Assembly (NCBI GenBank): GCA_027186245.1
Contig: CP114483.1
Span: 12,792,220 to 12,856,219, forward strand
From: Coriaria nepalensis
Taxonomy: Eukaryota; Streptophyta; Magnoliopsida; Cucurbitales; Coriariaceae
DNA: 64,000 nucleotides
Reading direction: 5' to 3'
Part shown: positions 25,598-38,607 of the stretch, piece after piece
Layout: every line of letters starts with the position of its first letter
Position numbering within the stretch: the first letter of the stretch is position 1
Position numbers and translations under genes: made by a program
The notes under the pieces: model-generated
The model's database searches: none
What the model saw: the letters and a program-made list of their open reading frames with translations, nothing else
Told to the model about the DNA's origin: nothing

Positions 25598-27276
25598 ATT
25601 ATTTGAAAGCACATCGAACCAATTATATGTCTGCATTTAAAACACTACTTTCACGTATAACTTCCAAATGATCTATTCAAGAAAACTATGCCTTTTTTTA
25701 GCCTTAAAGTCGTATTATTGCGTCTCTTTTGGTCATTAAATCATTCAAAATCACTTCGTACGAAATTCGCAGTTTAAACATGACTTTCGTGCATAACTTT
25801 CCGTTCATTGATTCAAGGCAACAACGCATTTGTTTAGCCTTAAAATCATGTCATTGAGTCTCTTGTAGTCATGAAATCATTTTAATTAATCCGAACGAAT
25901 TCTATTTTCGCCCTTCAAACATGATTTTCTTCATAACTTGCAATTAATCTATTGAAGACAACAATGCATTCCTTTAGCCTTAAAAAGCATGTCAGTCAGT
26001 CTTTTCATGTCATTAAATTGTTTGAAAGCACATCGAACGAATTATATGTCTGCATTTAAAACACTACTTTCATGCATAACTTGCAAATGATCTATTGAAG
26101 AAAACTATGCATTTTTTTAGCCTTAAAGTCGTATTATTGCGTCTCTTTTGGTTATTAAATCATTCAAAATCACTTTGTACGAAATTCGCAGTTTAAACAT
26201 GACTTTCGTGCATAACTTTCCGTTCATTGATTCAAGGCAACAACGCATTTGTTTAGCCTTAAAATCATGTCATTGAGTCTCTTGTAGTCATGAAATCATT
26301 CTAAATTAATCCGAACGAATTCTATTTTCGCCCTTCAAACATGATTTTCTTCATAACTTGCAATTAATCTATTGAAGACAACAATGCATTCCTTTAGCCT
26401 TAAAAAGCATGTCAGTCAGTCTTTTCATGTCATTAAATTGTTTGAAAGCACATCGAACGAATTATATGTCTGCATTTAAAACACTACTTTCATGCATAAC
26501 TTGCAAATGATCTATTGAAGAAAACTATGCATTTTTTTAGCCTTAAAGTCGTATTATTGCGTCTCTTTTGGTCATTAAATCATTCAAAATCACTTCGTAC
26601 GAAATTCGCAGTTTAAACATGATTTTCGTGCATAACTTGCCGTTCATCGATTCAAGGCAACAACGCATTTGTTTAACCTTAAAATCATGTCATTGAGTCT
26701 CCTGTAGTCATGAAATCATTTTAATTAATCCGAACGAATTCTATTTTCGCCCTTCAAACATGATTTTCTTACATAACTTGCAATTAATCTATTGAAGACA
26801 ACAATGCATTCCTTTAGCCTTAAAAAGCATGTCACTCAGTCTTTTCATGTCATTAAATTGTTTGGAAGCACATCGAACCAATTATATGTCTGCATTTAAA
26901 ACACTACTTTCATGCATAACTTGCAAATGATCTATTGAAGAAAACTATGCATTTTTTTAGCTTTAAAGTCGTATTATTGCGTCTCTTTTGGTCATTAAAT
27001 CATTCAAAATCACTTCGTACGAAATTCGCAGTTTAAACATGACTTTCGTGCATAACTTTCCGTTCATCGATTCAAGGCAACAACGCATTTGTTTAACCTT
27101 AAAATCATGTCATTGAGTCTCTTGTAGTCATGAAATCATTTTAATTAATCCGAACGAATTCTATTTTCGCCCTTCAAACATGATTTTCTTACATAACTTG
27201 CAATTAATCTATTGAAGACAACAATGCATTCCTTTAGCCTTAAAAAGCATGTCATTCAGTCTTTTCATGTCATTAA
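25598..27276 (+). repeat. Tetrameric higher-order repeat T, copy 1
   Basis: Starts 25598, 26017, 26437 and 26857. The member order is ATTATTTG/GTATAACTTCC/ATTCAAG; GGTTATTAAATC/CTTTGTACG/TCATTGATTC; GATTTTCGTG/TTTAACCTT; GGAAGC/AGCTTT/CTTTCC. Copy-specific changes include CACGTATAAC in the first monomer, CATTCTAAATTAATCC near 26300 (one inserted base, which restores 420 bp) and CTCCTGTAG near 26700. Confidence 0.88.
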
Positions 27277-28954
27277 ATTATTTGAAAGCACATCGAACCA
27301 ATTATATGTCTGCATTTAAAACACTACTTTCATGTATAACTTCCAAATGATCTATTCAAGAAAACTATGCCTTTTTTTAGCCTTAAAGTCGTATTATTGC
27401 GTCTCTTTTGGTCATTAAATCATTCAAAATCACTTCGTACGAAATTCGCAGTTTAAACATGACTTTCGTGCATAACTTTCCGTTCATTGATTCAAGGCAA
27501 CAACGCATTTGTTTAGCCTTAAAATCATGTCATTGAGTCTCTTGTAGTCATGAAATCATTTTAATTAATCCGAACGAATTCTATTTTCGCCCTTCAAACA
27601 TGATTTTCTTCATAACTTGCAATTAATCTATTGAAGACAACAATGCATTCCTTTAGCCTTAAAAAGCATGTCAGTCAGTCTTTTCATGTCATTAAATTGT
27701 TTGAAAGCACATCGAACCAATTATATGTCTGCATTTAAAACACTACTTCCATGCATAACTTGCAAATGATCTATTGAAGAAAACTATGCATTTTTTTAGC
27801 CTTAAAGTCGTATTATTGTGTCTCTTTTGGTTATTAAATCATTCCAAATCACTTTGTACGAAATTCGCAGTTTAAACATGACTTTCGTGCATAACTTTCC
27901 GTTCATTGATTCAAGGCAACAACGCATTTGTTTAGCCTTAAAATCATGTCATTGAGTCTCTTGTAGTCATGAAATCATTTTAATTAATCCGAACGAATTC
28001 TATTTTCGCCCTTCAAACATGATTTTCTTCATAACTTGCAATTAATCTATTGAAGACAACAATGCATTCCTTTAGCCTTAAAAAGCATGTCAGTCAGTCT
28101 TTTCATGTCATTAAATTGTTTGAAAGCACATCGAACGAATTATATGTCTGCATTTAAAACACTACTTTCATGCATAACTTGCAAATGATCTATTGAAGAA
28201 AACTATGCATTTTTTTAGCCTTAAAGTCGTATTATTGCGTCTCTTTTGGTCATTAAATCATTCAAAATCACTTCGTACGAAATTCGCAGTTTAAACATGA
28301 TTTTCGTGCATAACTTGCCGTTCATCGATTCAAGGCAACAACGCATTTGTTTAACCTTAAAATCATGTCATTGAGTCTCTTGTAGTCATGAAATCATTTT
28401 AATTAATCCGAACGAATTCTATTTTCGCCCTTCAAACATGATTTTCTTACATAACTTGCAATTAATCTATTGAAGACAACAATGCATTCCTTTAGCCTTA
28501 AAAAGCATGTCACTCAGTCTTTTTATGTCATTAAATTGTTTGGAAGCACATCGAACCAATTATATGTCTGCATTTAAAACACTACTTTCATGCATAACTT
28601 GCAAATGATCTATTGAAGAAAACTATGCATTTTTTTAGCTTTAAAGTCGGATTATTGCGTCTCTTTTGGTCATTAAATCATTCAAAATCACTTCGTACGA
28701 AATTCGCAGTTTAAACATGACTTTCGTGCATAACTTTCCGTTCATCGATTCAAGGCAACAACGCATTTGTTTAACCTTAAAATCATGTCATTGAGTCTCT
28801 TGTAGTCATGAAATCATTTTAATTAATCCGAACGAATTCTATTTTCGCCCTTCAAACATGATTTTCTTACATAACTTGCAATTAATCTATTGAAGACAAC
28901 AATGCATTCCTTTAGCCTTAAAAAGCATGTCATTCAGTCTTTTCATGTCATTAA
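27277..28954 (+). repeat. Tetrameric higher-order repeat T, copy 2
   Basis: Starts 27277, 27696, 28115 and 28535. Same four member types in the same order. Copy-specific changes are CCAATT instead of CGAATT, ATTGTGTC and ATTCCAAATC in the second monomer, CTTTTTATGTC near 28520 in the third, and GTCGGATTA near 28648 in the fourth. Confidence 0.88.
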
Positions 28955-30633
28955 ATTATTTGAAAGCACATCGAACCAATTATATGTCTGCATTTAAAAC
29001 ACTACTTTCATGTATAACTTCCAAATGATCTATTCAAGAAAACTATGCCTTTTTTTAGCCTTAAAGTCGTATTATTGCGTCTCTTTTGGTCATTAAATCA
29101 TTCAAAATCACTTCGTACGAAATTCGCAGTTTAAACATGATTTTCGTGCATAACTTGCCGTTCATCGATTCAAGGCAACAACGCATTTGTTTAACCTTAA
29201 AATCATGTCATTGAGTCTCTTGTAGTCATGAAATCATTTTAATTAATCCGAACGAATTCTATTTTCGCCCTTCAAACATGATTTTCTTACATAACTTGCA
29301 ATTAATCTATTGAAGACAACAATGCATTCCTTTAGCCTTAAAAAGCATGTCAGTCAGTCTTTTCATGTCATTAAATTGTTTGAAAGCACATCGAACGAAT
29401 TATATGTCTGCATTTAAAACACTACTTCCATGCATAACTTGCAAATGATCTATTGAAGAAAACTATGCATTTTTTTAGCCTTAAAGTCGTATTATTGCGT
29501 CTCTTTTGGTTATTAAATCATTCAAAATCACTTTGTACGAAATTCGCAGTTTAAACATGACTTTCGTGCATAACTTTCCGTTCATTGATTCAAGGCAACA
29601 ACGCATTTGTTTAGCCTTAAAATCATGTCATTGAGTCTCTTGTAGTCATGAAATCATTTTAATTAATCCGAACGAATTCTATTTTCGCCCTTCAAACATG
29701 ATTTTCTTCATAACTTGCAATTAATCTATTGAAGACAACAATGCATTCCTTTAGCCTTAAAAAGCATGTCAGTCAGTCTTTTCATGTCATTAAATTGTTT
29801 GAAAGCACATCGAACGAATTATATGTCTGCATTTAAAACACTACTTTCATGCATAACTTGCAAATGATCTATTGAAGAAAACTATGCATTTTTTTAGCCT
29901 TAAAGTCGTATTATTGCGTTTCTTTTGGTCATTAAATCATTCAAAATCACTTCGTACGAAATTCGCAGTTTAAACATGATTTTCGTGCATAACTTGCCGT
30001 TCATCGATTCAAGGCAACAACGCATTTGTTTAACCTTAAAATCATGTCATTGAGTCTCTTGTAGTCATGAAATCATTTTAATTAATCCGAACGAATTCTA
30101 TTTTCGCCCTTCAAACATGATTTTCTTACATAACTTGCAATTAATCTATTGAAGACAACAATGCATTCCTTTAGCCTTAAAAAGCATGTCACTCAGTCTT
30201 TTCATGTCATTAAATTGTTTGGAAGCACATCGAACCAATTATATGTCTGCATTTAAAACACTACTTTCATGCATAACTTGCAAATGATCTATTGAAGAAA
30301 ACTATGCATTTTTTTAGCTTTAAAGTCGTATTATTGCGTCTCTTTTGGTCATTAAATCATTCAAAATCACTTCGTACGAAATTCGCAGTTTAAACATGAC
30401 TTTCGTGCATAACTTTCCGTTCATCGATTCAAGGCAACAACGCATTTGTTTAACCTTAAAATCATGTCATTGAGTCTCTTGTAGTCATGAAATCATTTTA
30501 ATTAATCCGAACGAATTCTATTTTCGCCCTTCAAACATGATTTTCTTACATAACTTGCAATTAATCTATTGAAGACAACAATGCATTCCTTTAGCCTTAA
30601 AAAGCATGTCATTCAGTCTTTTCATGTCATTAA
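28955..30633 (+). repeat. Tetrameric higher-order repeat T, copy 3 (first monomer chimeric)
   Basis: Starts 28955, 29375, 29794 and 30214. The first monomer begins as in the other copies (ATTATTTG, GTATAACTTCC, ATTCAAG), but from B onward it carries GATTTTCGTG, CTTGCC, TTTAACCTT and TTACATAAC, the signature of the third member. It then ends with CAGTC like the first member. This looks like gene conversion or a double exchange inside one monomer. The third member has GCGTTTCTTTT near 29917. Confidence 0.86.
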
Positions 30634-32311
30634 ATTATTTGAAAGCACATCGAACCAATTATATGTCTGCATTTAAAACACTACTTTCATGTATAACTTC
30701 CAAATGATCTATTCAAGAAAACTATGCCTTTTTTTAGCCTTAAAGTCGTATTATTGCGTCTCTTTTGGTCATTAAATCATTCAAAATCACTTCGTACGAA
30801 ATTCGCAGTTTAAACATGACTTTCGTGCATAACTTTCCGTTCATTGATTCAAGGCAACAACGCATTTGTTTAGCCTTAAAATCATGTCATTGAGTCTCTT
30901 GTAGTCATGAAATCATTTTAATTAATCCGAACGAATTCTATTTTCGCCCTTCAAACATGATTTTCTTCATAACTTGCAATTAATCTATTGAAGACAACAA
31001 TGCATTCCTTTAGCCTTAAAAAGCATGTCAGTCAGTCTTTTCATGTCATTAAATTGTTTGAAAGCACATCGAACGAATTATATGTCTGCATTTAAAACAC
31101 TACTTCCATGCATAACTTGCAAATGATCTATTGAAGAAAACTATGCATTTTTTTAGCCTTAAAGTCGTATTATTGCGTCTCTTTTGGTTATTAAATCATT
31201 CAAAATCACTTTGTACGAAATTCGCAGTTTAAACATGACTTTCGTGCATAACTTTCCGTTCATTGATTCAAGGCAACAACGCATTTGTTTAGCCTTAAAA
31301 TCATGTCATTGAGTCTCTTGTAGTCATGAAATCATTTTAATTAATCCGAACGAATTCTATTTTCGCCCTTCAAACATGATTTTCTTCATAACTTGCAATT
31401 AATCTATTGAAGACAACAATGCATTCCTTTAGCCTTAAAAAGCATGTCAGTCAGTCTTTTCATGTCATTAAATTGTTTGAAAGCACATCGAACGAATTAT
31501 ATGTCTGCATTTAAAACACTACTTTCATGCATAACTTGCAAATGATCTATTGAAGAAAACTATGCATTTTTTTAGCCTTAAAGTCATATTATTGCGTCTC
31601 TTTTGGTCATTAAATCATTCAAAATCACTTCGTACGAAATTCGCAGTTTAAACATGATTTTCGTGCATAACTTGCCGTTCATCGATTCAAGGCAACAACG
31701 CATTTGTTTAACCTTAAAATCATGTCATTGAGTCTCTTGTAGTCATGAAATCATTTTAATTAATCCGAACGAATTCTATTTTCGCCCTCCAAACATGATT
31801 TTCTTACATAACTTGCAATTAATCTATTGAAGACAACAATGCATTCCTTTAGCCTTAAAAAGCATGTCACTCAGTCTTTTCATGTCATTAAATTGTTTGG
31901 AAGCACATCGAACCAATTATATGTCTGCATTTAAAACACTACTTTCATGCATAACTTGCAAATGATCTATTGAAGAAAACTATGCATTTTTTTAGCTTTA
32001 AAGTCGTATTATTGCGTCTCTTTTGGTCATTAAATCATTCAAAATCACTTCGTACGAAATTCGCAGTTTAAACATGACTTTCGTGCATAACTTTCCGTTC
32101 ATCGATTCAAGGCAACAACGCAATTGTTTAACCTTAAAATCATGTCATTGAGTCTCTTGTAGTCATGAAATCATTTTAATTAATCCGAACGAATTCTATT
32201 TTCGCCCTTCAAACATGATTTTCTTACATAACTTGCAATTAATCTATTGAAGACAACAATGCATTCCTTTAGCCTTAAAAAGATTGTCATTCAGTCTTTT
32301 CATGTCATTAA
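30634..32311 (+). repeat. Tetrameric higher-order repeat T, copy 4
   Basis: Starts 30634, 31053, 31472 and 31892. Same order as copy 1. Copy-specific changes are GTCATATTA near 31586 and CCCTCC near 31788 in the third monomer, and GCAATTGTTTA near 32120 in the fourth, which ends AAGATTGTCATTC and so hands over to the next block. Confidence 0.88.
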
Positions 32312-34831
32312 ATTGTTTCATAGCACATCGAACCAATTATATGTCTGCATTTAAAACACTACTTTCATGCATAACTTGCAAATGATCTATTGAAGAAAAC
32401 TATGCATTTTTTTAGCCTTAAAGTCGTATTATTGCGTCTCTTTTGGTCATTAAATCATTCAAAATCACTTCGTACGAAATTCGCAGTTTAAACATGACTT
32501 TCGTGCATAACTTGCCGTTCATCGATTCAAGGCAACAACGCATTTGTTTAGCCTTAAAATCATGTCATTGAGTCTCTTGTAGTCATGAAATCCTTTTAAT
32601 TAATCCGAACGAATTCTATTTTCGCCCTTCAAACATGATTTTCTTACATAACTTGCAATTAATCTATTGAAGACAACAATGCATTCCTTTAGCCTTAAAA
32701 AGCATGTCATTCAGTCTTTTCATGTCATTAAATTATTTGAAAGCACATCGAACCAATTATATGTCTGCATTTAAAACACTACTTTGATGTATAACTTGCA
32801 AATGATCTATTCAAGAAAACTATGCCTTTTTTTAGCCTTAAAGTCGTATTATTGCGTCTCTTTTGGTCATTAAATCATTCAAAATCACTTCGTACGAAAT
32901 TCGCAGTTTAAACATGACTTTCGTGCATTACTTGCCGTTCATCGATTCAAGGCAACAACGCATTTGTTTAGCCTTAAAATCATGTCATTGGGTCTCTTGT
33001 AGTCATGAAATCATTTTAATTAATCCGGACGAATTCTATTTTCGCCCTTCAAACATGATTTTCTTACATAGTTTGCAATTAATCTATTGAAGACAACAAT
33101 GCATTCCTTTAGCCTTAAAAAGCATGTCATTCAGTCTTTTCATGTCATTAAATTGTTTAATAGCACATCAAACCAATTATATGTCTGCATTTAAAACACT
33201 ACTTTCATGCATAACTTGCAAATGATCTATTGAAGAAAACTATGCATTTTTTTAGCCTTAAAGTCGTATTATTGCGTCTCTTTTGGTCATTAAATCATTC
33301 AAAATCACTTCGTACGAAATTCACAGTTTAAACATGACTTTCGTGCATAACTTTCCGTTCATCGATTCAAGGCAACAACGCATTTGTTTAACCTTAAAAT
33401 CATGTCATTGAGTCTCTTGTAGTCATGAAATCATTTTAATTAATCCGAACGAATTCTATTTTCGCCCTTCAAACATGATTTTCTTACATAACTTGCAATT
33501 AATCTATTGAAGACAACAATGCATTCCTTTAGCCTTAAAAAGATTGTCATTCAGTCTTTTCATGTCATTAAATTGTTTAATAGCACATCGAACCAATTAT
33601 ATGTCTGCATTTAAAACACTACTTTCATGCATAACTTGCAAATGATCTATTGAAGAAAACTATGCATTTTTTTAGCCTTAAAGTCGTATTATTGCGTCTC
33701 TTTTGGTCATTAAATCATTCAAAATCACTTCGTACGAAATTCGCAGTTTAAACATGACTTTCGTGCATAACTTGCCGTTCATCGATTCAAGGCAACAACG
33801 CATTTGTTTAGCCTTAAAATCATGTCATTGAGTCTCTTGTAGTCATGAAATCATTTTAATTAATCCGAACGAATTCTATTTTCGCCCTTCAAACATGATT
33901 TTCTTACATAACTTGCAATTAATCTATTGAAGACAACAATGCATTCCTTTAGCCTTAAAAAGCATGTCATTCAGTCTTTTCATGTCATTAAATTATTTGA
34001 AAGCACATCGAACCAATTATATGTCTGCATTTAAAACACTACTTTCATGTATAACTTGCAAACGATCTATTCAAGAAAACTATGCCTTTTTTTAGCCTTA
34101 AAGTCGTATTATTGCGTCTCTTTTGGTCATTAGATCATTCAAAATCACTTCGTACGAAATTCGCAGTTTAAACATGACTTTCGTGCATAACTTGCCGTTC
34201 ATCGATTCAAGGCAACAACGCATTTGTTTAGCCTTAAAATCATGTCATTGAGTCTCTTGTAGTCATGAAATCATTTTAATTAATCCGGACGAATTCTATT
34301 TTCGCCCTTCAAACATGATTTTCTTACATAGTTCGCAATTAATCTATTGAAGACAACAATGCATTCCTTTAGCCTTAAAAAGCATGTCATTCAGTCTTTT
34401 CATGTCATTAAATTGTTTAATAGCACATCGAACCAATTATATGTCTGCATTTAAAACACTACTTTCATGCATAACTTGCAAATGATCTATTGAAGAAAAC
34501 TATGCATTTTTTTAGCCTTAAAGTCGTATTATTGCGTCTCTTTTGGTCATTAAATCATTCAAAATCACTTCGTACGAAATTCGCAGTTTAAACATGACTT
34601 TCGTGCATTACTTGCCGTTCATCGATTCAAGGCAACAACGCATTTGTTTAGCCTTAAAATCATGTCATTGAGTCTCTTGTAGTCATGAAATCATTTTAAT
34701 TAATCCGAACGAATTCTATTTTCGCCCTTCAAACATGATTTTCTTACATAACTTGCAATTAATCTATTGAAGACAACAATGCATTCCTTTAGCCTTAAAA
34801 AGCATGTCACTCAGTCTTTTCATGTCATTAA
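32312..34831 (+). repeat. Monomers 78-83, source or partner of the 45744-47843 block
   Basis: Starts 32312, 32732, 33152, 33572, 33992 and 34412. From 32732 on, the block shares rare tags with 45744-47843 at an offset of exactly 13,012 bp: CATTGGGTC, CATCAAACC (33170), TTCACAG (33323), CAAACGATC, GTCATTAGATC and ATAGTTCGC. Monomer 32312 begins TTTCATAGC, seen nowhere else. The open frame at 32863-33090 arises from the CATTGGGTC change and is not annotated as a gene. Confidence 0.87.
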
Positions 34832-37800
34832 ATTGTTTGAAAGCACATCGAACCAATTATATGTCTGCATTTAAAACACTACTTTCATGCATAACTTGCA
34901 AATGATCTATTGAAGAAAACTATGCATTTTTTAGCCTTAAAGTCGTATTATTGTGTCTCTTTTGGTCATTAAATCATTCAAAATCACTTCGTACGAAATT
35001 CGCAGTTTAAACATGAGTTTCGTGCATAACTTGCCGTTCATCGATTCAAGGCAACAACGCATTTGTTTAGCCTTAAAATCATGTCATTGAGTCTCTTGTA
35101 GTCATGAAATCATTTTAATTAATCCGAACGAATTCTATTTTCGCCCTTCAAACATGATTTTCTTACATAGTTTGCAATTTATCTATTGAAGACAACAATG
35201 CATTCCTTTAGCCTTAAAAAGCATGTCAGTCAGTCTTTTCATGTCATTAAATTGTTTGAAACCACATCGAACGAATTATATGTCTGCATTTAAAACACTA
35301 CTTTCATGCATAACTTGCAAATGATCTATTGAAGAAAACTATGCATTTTTTTAGCCTTAAAGTCGTATTATTGCGTCTCTTTTGGTCATTAAATCATTCA
35401 AAATCACTTCGTACGAAATTCGCAGTTTAAACATGATTTTCGTGCATAACTTGCCGTTCATCGATTCAAGGCAACAACGCATTTGTTTAACCTTAAAATC
35501 ATGTCATTGAGTCTCTTGTAGTCATGAAATCATTTTAATTAATCCGAACGAATTCTATTTTCGCCCTTCAAACATGATTTTCTTACATAACTTGCAATTA
35601 ATCTACTGAAGACAACAATGCATTCCTTTAGCCTTAAAAAGCATGTCACTCAGTCTTTTCATGTCATTAAATTGTTTGAAAGCAAATCGAACGAATTATA
35701 TGTCTGCATTTAAAACACTACTTTCATGCATAACTTGCAAATGATCTATTGAAGAAAACTATGCATTTTTTTAGCTTTAAAGTCGTATTATTGCGTCTCT
35801 TTTGGTCATTAAATCATTCAAAATCACTTCGTACGAAATTCGCAGTTTAAACATGACTTTCATGCATAACTTTCCGTTCATTGATTCAAGGCAACAACGC
35901 ATTTGTTTAGCCTTAAAATCATGTCATTGAGTCTCTTGTAGTCATGAAATCATTTTAATTAATCCGAACGAATTCTATTTTCGCCCTTCAAACATGATTT
36001 TCTTCATAACTTGCAATTAATCTATTGAAGACAACAATGCATTCCTTTAGCCTTAAAAAGCATGTCAGTCAGTCTTTTCATGTCATTAAATTGTTTGAAA
36101 GCACATCGAACGAATTATATGTCTGCATTTAAAACACTACTTTCATGCATAACTTGCAAATGATCTATTGAAGAAAACTATGCATTTTTTTAGCCTTAAA
36201 GTCGTATTATTGCGTCTCTTTTGGTCATTAAATCATTCAAAATCACTTCGTACGAAATTCGCAGTTTAAACATGATTTTTGTGCATAACTTGCCGTTCAT
36301 CGATTCAAGGCAACAACGCATTTGTTTAACCTTAAAATCATGTCATTGAGTCTCTTGTAGTCATGAAATCATTTTAATTAATCCGAACGAATTCTATTTT
36401 CGCCCTTCAAACATGATTTTCTTACATAACTTGCAATTAATCTATTGAAGACAACAATGCATTCCTTTAGCCTTAAAAAGCATGTCACTCAGTCTTTTCA
36501 TGTCATTAAATTGTTTGGAAGCACATCGAACCAATTATATGTCTGCATTTAAAACACTACTTTCATGCATAACTTGCAAATGATCTATTGAAGAAAACTA
36601 TGCATTTTTTTAGCTTTAAAGTCGTATTATTGCGTCTCTTTTGGTCATTAAATCATTCAAAATCACTTCGTACGAAATTCGCAGTTTAAACATGACTTTC
36701 GTGCATAACTTTCCGTTCATCGATTCAAGGCAACAACGCATTTGTTTAACCTTAAAATCATGTCATTGAGTCTCTTGTAGTCATGAAATCATTTTAATTA
36801 ATCCGAACGAATTCTATTTTCGCCCTTCAAACATGATTTTCTTACATAACTTGCAATTAATCTATTGAAGACAACAATGCATTCCTTTAGCCTTAAAAAG
36901 CATGTCACTCAGTCTTTTCATGTCATTAAATTGTTTGAAAGCACATCGAACGAATTATACGTCTGCATTTAAAACACTACTTTCATGCATAACTTGCAAA
37001 TGATCTATTGAAGAAAACTATGCATTTTTTTAGCTTTAAAGTCGTATTATTGCGTCTCTTTTGGTCATTAAATCATTCAAAATCACTTCGTACGAAATTC
37101 GCAGTTTAAACATGACTTTCGTGCATAACTTTCCGTTCATTGATTCAAGGCAACAACGCATTTGTTTAGCCTTAAAATCATGTCATTGAGTCTCTTGTAG
37201 TCATGAAATCATTTTAATTAATCCGAACGAATTCTATTTTCGCCCTTCAAACATGATTTTCTTCATAACTTGCAATTAATCTATTGAAGACAACAATGCA
37301 TTCCTTTAGCCTTAAAAAGCATGTCAGTCAGTCTTTTCATGTCATTAAATTGTTTGAAAGCACATCGAACGAATTATATGTCTGCATTTAAAACACTACT
37401 TTCATGCATAACTTGCAAATGATCTATTGAAGAAAACTATGCATTTTTTTAGCCTTAAAGTCGTATTATTGCGTCTCTTTTGGTCATTAAATCATTCAAA
37501 ATCACTTCGTACGAAATTCGCAGTTTAAACATGAGTTTCGTGCATAACTTGCCGTTCATCGATTCAAGGCAACAACGCATTTGTTTAGCCTTAAAATCAT
37601 GTCATTGAGTCTCTTGTAGTCATGAAATCATTTTAATTAATCCGAACGAATTCTATTTTCGCCCTTCAAACATGATTTTCTTCATAACTTGCAATTAATC
37701 TATTGAAGACAACAATGCATTCCTTTAGCCTTAAAAAGCATGTCACTCAGTCTTTTCATGTCATTAAATTGTTTGAAAGCACATCGAACGAATTATACGT

Positions 37801-38607
37801 CTGCATTTAAAACACTACTTTCATGCATAACTTGCAAATGATCTATTGAAGAAAACTATGCATTTTTTTAGCCTTAAAGTCGTATTATTGCGTCTCTTTT
37901 GGTCATTAAATCATTCAAAATCACTTCGTACGAAATTCGCAGTTTAAACATGACTTTCGTGCATTACTTGCCGTTCATCGATTCAAGGCAACAACGCATT
38001 TGTTTAGCCTTAAAATCATGTCATTGAGTCTCTTGTAGTCATGAAATCATTTTAATTAATCCGGACGAATTCTATTTTCGCCCTTCAAACATGATTTTCT
38101 TACATAGTTTGCAATTAATCTATTGAAGACAACAATGCATTCCTTTAGCCTTAAAAAGCATGTCATTCAGTCTTTTCATGTCATTAAATTGTTTAATAGC
38201 ACATCGAACCAATTATATGTCTGCATTTAAAACACTACTTTCATGCATAACTTGCAAATGATCTATTGAAGAAAACTATGCATTTTTTTAGCCTTAAAGT
38301 CGTATTATTGCGTCTCTTTTGGTCATTAAATCATTCAAAATCACTTCGTACGAAATTCGCAGTTTAAACATGACTTTCGTGCATTACTTGCCGTTCATCG
38401 ATTCAAGGCAACAACGCATTTGCTTAGCCTTAAAATCATGTCATTGAGTCTCTTGTAGTCATGAAATCATTTTAATTAATCCGAACGAATTCTATTTTCG
38501 CCCTTCAAACATGATTTTCTTACATAACTTGCAATTAATCTATTGAAGACAACAATGCATTCCTTTAGCCTTTAAAAGCATGTCACTCAGTCTTTTCATG
38601 TCATTAA
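34832..38607 (+). repeat. Nonameric higher-order repeat N, copy 1 (3,776 bp)
   Basis: Starts 34832, 35251, 35671, 36090, 36510, 36930, 37349, 37768 and 38188. Tags in order: six-T tract, ATTGTGTC and CAATTTATC; GAAACCACATC and ATCTACTGAAG; GCAAATCG; GATTTTTGTG; GGAAGC; ATACGTC; GAGTTTCG with TTCTTCATAAC; ATACGTC with CCGGACG; TTTAATAGC. The next nine monomers repeat this order at an offset of 3,776 bp. The six-T tract makes the first monomer 419 bp. Confidence 0.9.

Noticed and set aside
32863..33090. 75-codon open frame, possible small protein
   Set aside because: TTG start, lies wholly inside a satellite monomer, and is open only because one TGA became TGG. Nearly all other monomers have the stop. 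No ribosome binding site, splice or promoter context supports it.
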